A DNA stretch of 64,000 nt. Source: JBNKHH01 sp050290245. GTDB lineage: Bacteria; Pseudomonadota; Alphaproteobacteria; Rhodobacterales; Rhodobacteraceae. The stretch lies in contig JBNKHH010000064.1 in NCBI GenBank assembly GCA_050290245.1, forward strand, positions 62,001 to 126,000. The letters are read 5' to 3'. Numbering within the stretch: position 1 is the first letter of the stretch; every line of letters starts with the position of its first letter. A program made the position numbers and the translations under genes. This document shows positions 58,817-64,000 of this stretch, one piece after another. Under the pieces are notes generated by a model. The model was given only the letters and a program-made list of their open reading frames with translations. It made no database searches and was not told the DNA's origin.

Positions 58817-60148
58817 TCAGGCGGATTTCTTCCGGCTCTTCGGTGCAGGAGCCGACGTGCTCCGGCCTTTGGTCGTCCGAGCTGCGGCGCTCGCCTTTTT
58901 GCGGACGGGCGCAGGTGCAGGAGAATTCTGGTCAATGAAGTCCAGCACCAGCGGACGTATATTGTTGCGCCAACTCTTGCCGGCGAAGATCCCGTAGTGC
59001 CCCGCCCCCGGTTCAAGATGCGACGCTTTCTTGGAATCCGGCAGCCCGGTCAACAAATCCAAAGCCGCCAGGCACTGGCCAGGCGCAGAAATATCATCCT
59101 TTTCTCCTTCGACGGTTTTGACCGCCACATCGGTGATGGCACCGATATCGACCTTCCGCCCATCGACGACAAAGACGTTCCGGGCGATCTCACGATCTTT
59201 GAAGACCCGTTCAACCGTCGACAAATAGAATTCCGCCGTCATGTCCATGACAGCGAGATATTCATCGTAAAACTTGTTATGTTTGTCGTAGTCGCCCGCC
59301 TCGCCCATGGCGACGCGCATGATCTGGTCGTTGAATGCCTTGCTGTGCGTGTCGGCGTTCATCGACATGAATGACGCAAGCTGCAAGAGACCCGGGTACA
59401 CCATCCGGCCAACACCGGCATACTTAAAGCCGACCCGCTGAACGATGAACTGCTCCAACTGGCCCATCGTCACGCGACGTCCAAAGTCGGTCACATCCGT
59501 AGCGGCTGCGTCCGGGTCGATCGGCCCGCCGATCAACGTCAGGGACTGCGGCTGAGCCTTGGGGTCTTCGTCGGCCAGGTAAGCAGTCGCGGCCAAAGCG
59601 AGCGGAGCTGGCTGGCACACTGCGATCACGTTGATCGACGGGCCAAGGTGACGAATGAAATCGACAAGGTATAGCGTATAATCCTCGATATCGAACTTGC
59701 CGACGCTGACGGGAATGTCGCGCGCATTGTGCCAATCGGTGATCCAGACCTCGGCATCGGGCAACAGGCTTTGCACGGTTGACCTGAGAAGCGTGGCATA
59801 GTGGCCAGACATCGGCGCGACCAAAAGGACGCGGCGGGCTTTCTCGGGTCGACCCAACACCCTGAAACGGATCAGGTCTCCAAAGGGCCGTTCAACCTCG
59901 GTTTCGATCGAGACGATGTGATCGCGACCATCCTCCACAACAACGGTGTCGATCCCCCAATCGGGCTTGGCCACCATGCGCGCAAAGCTTCGTTCGGTCA
60001 CTTCACCCCAGGCCGCCATCATGCGGAACGCGGGATTGGGCACGACACCCCAAATCGGGTAGGATGCCAAGGCGAGCGCCGAAGCACCGGCCCACTGGTT
60101 GGTATTCCTGACCGTCTCCATGAGGTCATATGTCATCATCTGACGCAT
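58817..60148 (-). CDS. phaZ: Intracellular polyhydroxyalkanoate depolymerase
   Basis: Intracellular PHA depolymerase of 443 residues that mobilises stored polyhydroxybutyrate. The central alpha/beta-hydrolase region has VLLVAPMSGHYATLLRSTV, WITDWHNARDIP and VIAVCQPAPLALAAT, where cysteine replaces the usual nucleophilic serine, as in PhaZ1 of Cupriavidus. The C-terminal tail is Lys/Ala/Pro-rich (KKASAAARTTKG), as in granule-bound forms. Start at 60148 uses AAGGG seven bases upstream; the longer frame reaches the phaC start. It is divergent from phaC. Confidence 0.93.
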   Translation of the reverse strand: MRQMMTYDLMETVRNTNQWAGASALALASYPIWGVVPNPAFRMMAAWGEVTERSFARMVAKPDWGIDTVVVEDGRDHIVSIETEVERPFGDLIRFRVLGRPEKARRVLLVAPMSGHYATLLRSTVQSLLPDAEVWITDWHNARDIPVSVGKFDIEDYTLYLVDFIRHLGPSINVIAVCQPAPLALAATAYLADEDPKAQPQSLTLIGGPIDPDAAATDVTDFGRRVTMGQLEQFIVQRVGFKYAGVGRMVYPGLLQLASFMSMNADTHSKAFNDQIMRVAMGEAGDYDKHNKFYDEYLAVMDMTAEFYLSTVERVFKDREIARNVFVVDGRKVDIGAITDVAVKTVEGEKDDISAPGQCLAALDLLTGLPDSKKASHLEPGAGHYGIFAGKSWRNNIRPLVLDFIDQNSPAPAPVRKKASAAARTTKGRSTSAPAPKSRKKSA

Positions 60149-60257
60149 ATCAGTACCCTTGCCTTGGTCGGGCCAAAAGGTCACTTTGCCATGACGCGAC
60201 GGCAAGGATACATATTGGCGCGATGCTGCACCTGCAAAGTAAGTTGGATTATTGTCC

Positions 60258-62060
60258 ATGACAACTAAAGAAACAGAAAACGACGTGAAACAATTTGATG
60301 TGTTGAACGCAAACCTCGAAAAGATTGAGGAGTTGTCTCAGAGATTGATTTCGGCGGTATCCCAGAAAAAGCCGATTCATCCTGGGCTTCAGGGGCCAGG
60401 GCAAGACCTTTATGCCAAGGCGGCCGCCGCCTATTTTTCCGAAGCACTGTCGCATCCGTCCAAGATTTTCGAGACTCAGGTCGGCTATTGGGGCAAAGCC
60501 TTGAAACACTATATCGAGGCTCAAGAAAGCCTGATGAGCGGGAGAATGCAGCCGCCGCAGGATCCCGGACCCAAGGATCGTCGTTTTTCAAATCCGCTAT
60601 GGGATGAAAACCCCTACTTCAACTTCATCAAGCAGCAATACCTGTTTTCCTCCAACGCTATCGCCGATGCCGTCGAGGAATTGGACGACCTGGACGACAC
60701 CGACAAGAAGCGCGTGCGCTACTTTACCCAGCAGATCATTGATCTGATGTGCCCGACCAATTTTCTAAGTACCAACCCCGACGCGCTTGAACGTGCCGTC
60801 GAGACCAACGGTCAATCCCTGGTAGACGGTCTGGAAAACCTTGTGAGCGATATCGAGGCGTCCAAGGGAGAGTTGTTGGTCACCTTGGCTGACAAGAATG
60901 CTTTTGAAGTTGGCGGAAATATCGGCACCACCGAGGGGTCGGTCGTTTTCCGGAACGAGATCTTTGAACTGATCCAGTACGCGCCGACAACCGAAACCGT
61001 CCATAAAACGCCTCTGCTGATCTTCCCGCCCTGGATCAACAAGTTTTACATCATGGACCTCAAGCCCCAGAACAGCCTGATCAAATGGATCGTCGACATG
61101 GGCTATACCCTGTTCGTGGTCAGCTGGAAAAATCCCGACTCCAGCTATCGGGACTTTGGTATGGACGACTATGTCGAAAAGGGCTTTCTGACCGCGATTG
61201 ACCAGGTCAAAACCATTACGGGCGAGCCCAAGACAAACGTCATCGGCTATTGCATCGCCGGCACGACCCTTTCGTTGACGCTGGCTCTTATGCAGAAACG
61301 CGGTGACAAGTCTATCAATTCGGCAACGTTCTTTACGGCATTGACGGATTTTTCGGACCAGGGCGAGGTCGGCGTATTTCTGTCGAACGATTTCGTCGAT
61401 TCAATCGAGGAGCAGGTGCAGGAAACCGGTGTCCTCGAAAGTTTCATAATGAGCAGGACCTTTAGCTACCTTCGCTCGAACGATCTGATCTATGGCCCGG
61501 CAATCCGCAGCTACATGCTGGGCGAGGCGCCACCGGCCTTCGATCTACTCTATTGGAACGGCGACGGGGCCAACCTTCCGGCGCGTATGTTGATGGAGTA
61601 CCTTCGTGGTCTTTGCCAGAGCAACGAGTTCGCAGAGGATGGGTTCGACCTTTTGGGTGAAAAGGTCCATCTGAGGGATGTAAGCGTTCCACTCTGTTCG
61701 ATCGCCTGTGAAACCGACCATATCGCCGCATGGACCTCGTGCTATGGCGGCGTGCGCCAGATGGGCAGCAAATCCAAGACTTTCATCTTGTCCGAATCCG
61801 GCCATATCGCCGGCATCGTCAATCCGCCGTCGAAAAAGAAGTACGGCCACTATATGAACGACGATTGGCCGGAAAACCCCGCCGACTGGCTCGACGGGGC
61901 GGAGTTCCATGAGGGCAGCTGGTGGCCGACCTGGGAAAAATGGTTAAAAAAGCGGTCCGGCAAGCAAGTCGCGCCGCGCGTCCCCGGAGCGAAAAAATCG
62001 CATCCGATTTTGTGCGCTGCGCCCGGAACATACGTAAAAGAAATTCCCCAAGTCGACTAA
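60258..62060 (+). CDS. phaC: Class I poly(3-hydroxyalkanoate) synthase
   Basis: PHA synthase of 600 residues that polymerises 3-hydroxyacyl-CoA. The lipase-like box is GYCIAG with C332 as nucleophile; D487 (CETDHIAAW) and H516 (SESGHIAGI) complete the triad. Length is in the class I range. ATG 60258 begins MTTKETENDVKQF; an in-frame TTG six bases upstream is less likely. It is divergent from phaZ with a 109-base spacer, and phaP follows. No phaA or phaB is adjacent. Confidence 0.95.
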   Translation: MTTKETENDVKQFDVLNANLEKIEELSQRLISAVSQKKPIHPGLQGPGQDLYAKAAAAYFSEALSHPSKIFETQVGYWGKALKHYIEAQESLMSGRMQPPQDPGPKDRRFSNPLWDENPYFNFIKQQYLFSSNAIADAVEELDDLDDTDKKRVRYFTQQIIDLMCPTNFLSTNPDALERAVETNGQSLVDGLENLVSDIEASKGELLVTLADKNAFEVGGNIGTTEGSVVFRNEIFELIQYAPTTETVHKTPLLIFPPWINKFYIMDLKPQNSLIKWIVDMGYTLFVVSWKNPDSSYRDFGMDDYVEKGFLTAIDQVKTITGEPKTNVIGYCIAGTTLSLTLALMQKRGDKSINSATFFTALTDFSDQGEVGVFLSNDFVDSIEEQVQETGVLESFIMSRTFSYLRSNDLIYGPAIRSYMLGEAPPAFDLLYWNGDGANLPARMLMEYLRGLCQSNEFAEDGFDLLGEKVHLRDVSVPLCSIACETDHIAAWTSCYGGVRQMGSKSKTFILSESGHIAGIVNPPSKKKYGHYMNDDWPENPADWLDGAEFHEGSWWPTWEKWLKKRSGKQVAPRVPGAKKSHPILCAAPGTYVKEIPQVD

Positions 62061-62089
62061 CCTGCTGGAATCTCCTAAATTATTTTTTT

Positions 62090-62128
62090 CTGCACTGCAG
62101 CAAAAGCTCTTGATTTGCTGCAGTGCAG
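62090..62128. promoter_or_regulatory. Paired PhaR-type operators upstream of phaP
   Basis: CTGC-ACT-GCAG (62090-62100) and CTGC-AGT-GCAG (62118-62128) match the CTGC-N3-GCAG site bound by PhaR in Paracoccus denitrificans. They are arranged as a perfect 15-bp inverted repeat (62090-62104 and 62114-62128) around nine bases. The second site overlaps the spacer of the phaP promoter, which fits repression. Confidence 0.8.
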
Positions 62129-62138
62129 CATGTATATC
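62110..62138 (+). promoter_or_regulatory. Promoter of phaP
   Basis: TTGATT (62110-62115) and TATATC (62133-62138) have a 17-base spacer, and the second PhaR site covers the -10-proximal part of the spacer. The transcript would start about 60 bases upstream of the phaP ATG. Confidence 0.6.
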
Positions 62139-62202
62139 CTTTGGCATACGCAGAAGCGCGGATCTCTCCCGCGCGCGAACATGAGAATCTGGAGTTAGAC
62201 AA

Positions 62203-62649
62203 ATGGCCAAAGCCGCAAACGACTACACCAAGTTGATGAATGACATGCTGGGTGCGTTCCCGGTTGACACATCGGCCTTCACGGAAGCTTTCAAATCCCA
62301 GGCTTCCTTTGCTGACAAGATGTCCAAAGTTGTTCTGGACGCCGCCGAAAAATCCACCGAGGTTTCCTCGAACTGGACCAAGTCGACGATCGGCAAGCTG
62401 GGCGTTGTGACCAACGCCAAGGAAGACCCGACCGACTACACCAAAGCCATGACCGACTTTGCTTCCTCGCAAGCCGAGATGAGCGCCGAGTCGATGGCTG
62501 CCTTCGCCGAGATCGCGAAGAAAGTTCAGATGGAAACGGTTGAGCTGATGATGGCTGCCGGCAAGGACCTGGGTGAAGAAGCCACCAAAGCTGCCAAGAA
62601 AGCCACGAACGATCTGACCGCCGCCGCTAAAAAAGCGACCGCGAAGTAA
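62203..62649 (+). CDS. phaP: Phasin, PHA granule-associated protein
   Basis: Phasin of 148 residues coating PHA granules. It is helical and amphipathic, with phasin features SQASFADKMSKVVLDAAEKSTEVSSNW and QAEMSAESMAAFAEIAKKVQMETVELM, and an alanine/lysine-rich tail (AAKKATNDLTAAAKKATAK). GGAG lies nine bases before the ATG. PhaR operators in its promoter imply induction when granules titrate PhaR. phaR, which often follows phaP in related bacteria, is not there; a strong terminator ends the unit. Confidence 0.93.
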   Translation: MAKAANDYTKLMNDMLGAFPVDTSAFTEAFKSQASFADKMSKVVLDAAEKSTEVSSNWTKSTIGKLGVVTNAKEDPTDYTKAMTDFASSQAEMSAESMAAFAEIAKKVQMETVELMMAAGKDLGEEATKAAKKATNDLTAAAKKATAK

Positions 62650-62699
62650 GTCTTACGATTTTCGGATTGCCAACGTCCTCCCTGTTGGCATCTCTATCT

Positions 62700-62727
62700 G
62701 GCGGGCCTGAACGGCCCGCCTTTTTTT
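62700..62727 (+). terminator. Intrinsic terminator after phaP
   Basis: GGCGGGCC and GGCCCGCC form a perfect eight-pair stem with loop TGAAC, followed by seven T residues. A further hairpin TGCCAAC/GTTGGCA (62668-62690) precedes it. Confidence 0.93.
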
Positions 62728-62788
62728 GTCTGCGATCCGCCCGGAAGATTCCGATCGGACTGGATCGCCGAAATTCGCCCCCGAAAAC

Positions 62789-63643
62789 TCAGCCCGGCGA
62801 CATACCTCTCAGCCGCTCGGAGCGCCGCCGCAAGATTTCGAGAGAGGCGAGCAGCAGGACCGAAAGTGTGATCAGGATTGTAGCGACCGCAAGGATGGTC
62901 GGGCTGATCTGTTCACGCAAGCCGGTGAACATCTGCCACGGCAGGGTCTTCTGGCCTGCCGATCCGACGAATAACACGACCACAACTTCGTCGAACGACG
63001 TGATGAAGGCAAACAAACCACCCGAAATCACGCCCGGCAAAATAAGCGGCATCTGCACCTTGAAAAAGGTCGTTACAGGATCTGCGCCCATGTTCGCCGC
63101 CGCTCGTGTCAGAGACCGGTCAAATCCGACCAACGTCGCTGTTACGGTGATGATGACGAAGGGAATGCCAAGCGCGGCATGGGCCAGCACCACTCCCCAG
63201 TAGGTACCCTGCAAACCTATCCGGCTGTAAAAGAAATACATGCCAGCGGCCGAGATGATCAGCGGCACGATCATCGGGGAAATCAAGATCGCCATGATCG
63301 CACGACGGAACGGCACATGCGGCTGGCTGAGGCCAATGGCCGCCAGCGTGCCAAAGCTGACCGACAAGATGGTGGCCATGGGCGCAATGCGGAAGGAATT
63401 CCACAGAGCCTGTTGCCAGTCAGCGTTGTTGAAGAAGTCGTTGTAGTGCTTCAACGAGTACCCCTCGGGGCTGAGGCTGAGCATTTCCGGCGTGAAGGTA
63501 AAGAAGTCCTGAGAGTTGAAGCTCAGGGGGATGATCACCACGATAGGCGCAATCAGAAAGAAAAAGATCAGCCCGCAGATCACACGAAATGCATAGTACC
63601 AGACCTTTTGGCCGGTCGAGGCATATGGAGGTAGTCCGCTCAT
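62789..63643 (-). CDS. ABC transporter permease, PotC type
   Basis: Inner-membrane permease of 284 residues with about six helices (VICGLIFFFLIAPIVVIIPLSF near the start). The EAA-type cytoplasmic loop appears as RAAANMGADPVTTFFKVQMPLILPGVISG. The start at 63643 has GGGAGG five bases upstream and the gene begins three bases before the end of the previous frame's neighbourhood, following the PotB-type permease by one base. Such pairs import polyamines or similar cations; the substrate is not visible because the ATPase and binding protein lie outside. Confidence 0.88.
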   Translation of the reverse strand: MSGLPPYASTGQKVWYYAFRVICGLIFFFLIAPIVVIIPLSFNSQDFFTFTPEMLSLSPEGYSLKHYNDFFNNADWQQALWNSFRIAPMATILSVSFGTLAAIGLSQPHVPFRRAIMAILISPMIVPLIISAAGMYFFYSRIGLQGTYWGVVLAHAALGIPFVIITVTATLVGFDRSLTRAAANMGADPVTTFFKVQMPLILPGVISGGLFAFITSFDEVVVVLFVGSAGQKTLPWQMFTGLREQISPTILAVATILITLSVLLLASLEILRRRSERLRGMSPG

Positions 63644-63644
63644 A

Positions 63645-64000
63645 TCAGCCTCCCAGCTTGACGTTGTCGATGCCGACGATCCGGTCGTAGGCCCAGTAGA
63701 GAAGCAGGACCGCAGCCAGCAGAATGGCGCCGAGCGCCGCCGCAAGTCCCCAGTTCAGCGAGGACGAGATGTGATAGGCAATCCGGTTCGAAATGAACAC
63801 GCCCGAGGTGCCGCCGACCAGTTCAGGCGTAATGTAGTAGCCGATGGCGAGGATGAAGACGAGGATACTGCCAGCGCCGATACCCGGTACGGACTGCGGG
63901 AAATAGACTCGCCAAAACGCTGTCCAATCGGTCGCACCCAGAGATTTCGCTGCCCGCATGTAGCTGGGCGGGACGGTCTTCATCACCGAGTAAAGCGGCA
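63645..64000 (-). CDS. ABC transporter permease, PotB type (5' part outside window)
   Basis: C-terminal 118 codons of the partner permease; the start is beyond the window. The EAA loop is present (PPSYMRAAKSLGATDWTAFWRVYFPQSVPGIGAG) and is followed by helices (LVFILAIGYYITPELVGG, AALGAILLAAVLLLYWAYD). Frame remains open to the window edge (PLYSVMMKTV). It is the upstream gene of the PotC-type permease in one operon. Confidence 0.88.
   Translation of the reverse strand, partial: PLYSVMKTVPPSYMRAAKSLGATDWTAFWRVYFPQSVPGIGAGSILVFILAIGYYITPELVGGTSGVFISNRIAYHISSSLNWGLAAALGAILLAAVLLLYWAYDRIVGIDNVKLGG

Overview
The window looks like a chromosomal segment of a Rhodobacterales (Roseobacter-group) alphaproteobacterium. 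The basis is gene content: a trgA-trgB-cysK block of the kind known from Rhodobacter sphaeroides, phosphatidylcholine synthase, a DUF484-xerC pair, glnB-glnA, and a PHA locus with CTGC-N3-GCAG operators upstream of the phasin gene. The sequence is GC-rich and tightly packed, with many ATGA-type overlaps and convergent genes that touch or overlap. I see no insertion sequence, prophage, CRISPR array or rRNA gene. There is one tRNA, tRNA-Val(GAC).

Layout. 1-8 kb: the 3' end of a Cu(I) P-type ATPase, cueR, the tamA-tamB outer-membrane assembly pair, rsfS-rlmH, and a small receiver-like protein. 8.7-16.8 kb: glpK, a metallo-beta-lactamase-fold protein, an FAD-linked hydroxyacid dehydrogenase, DUF484-xerC, pcs and a glutathionyl-hydroquinone reductase. 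17-27.8 kb: a GSCFA protein, an FMN reductase, rpmJ, tRNA-Val, an N-formylglutamate amidohydrolase-like gene, an SDR-DoxX/DUF2269 membrane pair, a DegP protease, a GT87 enzyme, a DedA protein, and a MarR-GNAT pair. 27.9-38.2 kb: glnB-glnA, the split NAD(P)HX repair pair nnrE/nnrD, a cyclopropane synthase-like gene, trgAB, cysK and a large MscS channel.

38.2-49.4 kb is the most accessory-looking part. It holds a BKACE enzyme, an xylulokinase, an SMP-30 lactonase, pobA with a divergent AraC regulator, ligA-ligB with a divergent LysR regulator that carries two HTH domains, and an acyl-CoA dehydrogenase plus a CoA-transferase. PobA would turn 4-hydroxybenzoate into protocatechuate and LigAB would open its ring by 4,5-cleavage; later pathway enzymes are not in the window. 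49.6-58.8 kb is signalling: yaaA, a hybrid histidine kinase with a very long acidic linker, a thiolase, an EF-hand protein, an ECF sigma factor with a membrane partner and a CnrX-like metal-sensor homologue, and a diguanylate cyclase. 58.8-62.7 kb is the PHA locus (phaZ, phaC, phaP), and the window ends in a PotB/PotC-type ABC permease pair.

The most notable points are these: three separate proteins carry receiver folds in which glycine replaces the phosphoacceptor aspartate at the same position; the LysR regulator beside ligAB has a duplicated DNA-binding domain; phaP has two PhaR-type operators forming a 15-bp inverted repeat although phaR is not next to it; and the pobA regulator appears to be made from a leaderless transcript. 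Starts were often moved from the longest possible ORF to a start supported by a Shine-Dalgarno (SD) site, a signal peptide or the family length; each case is stated.
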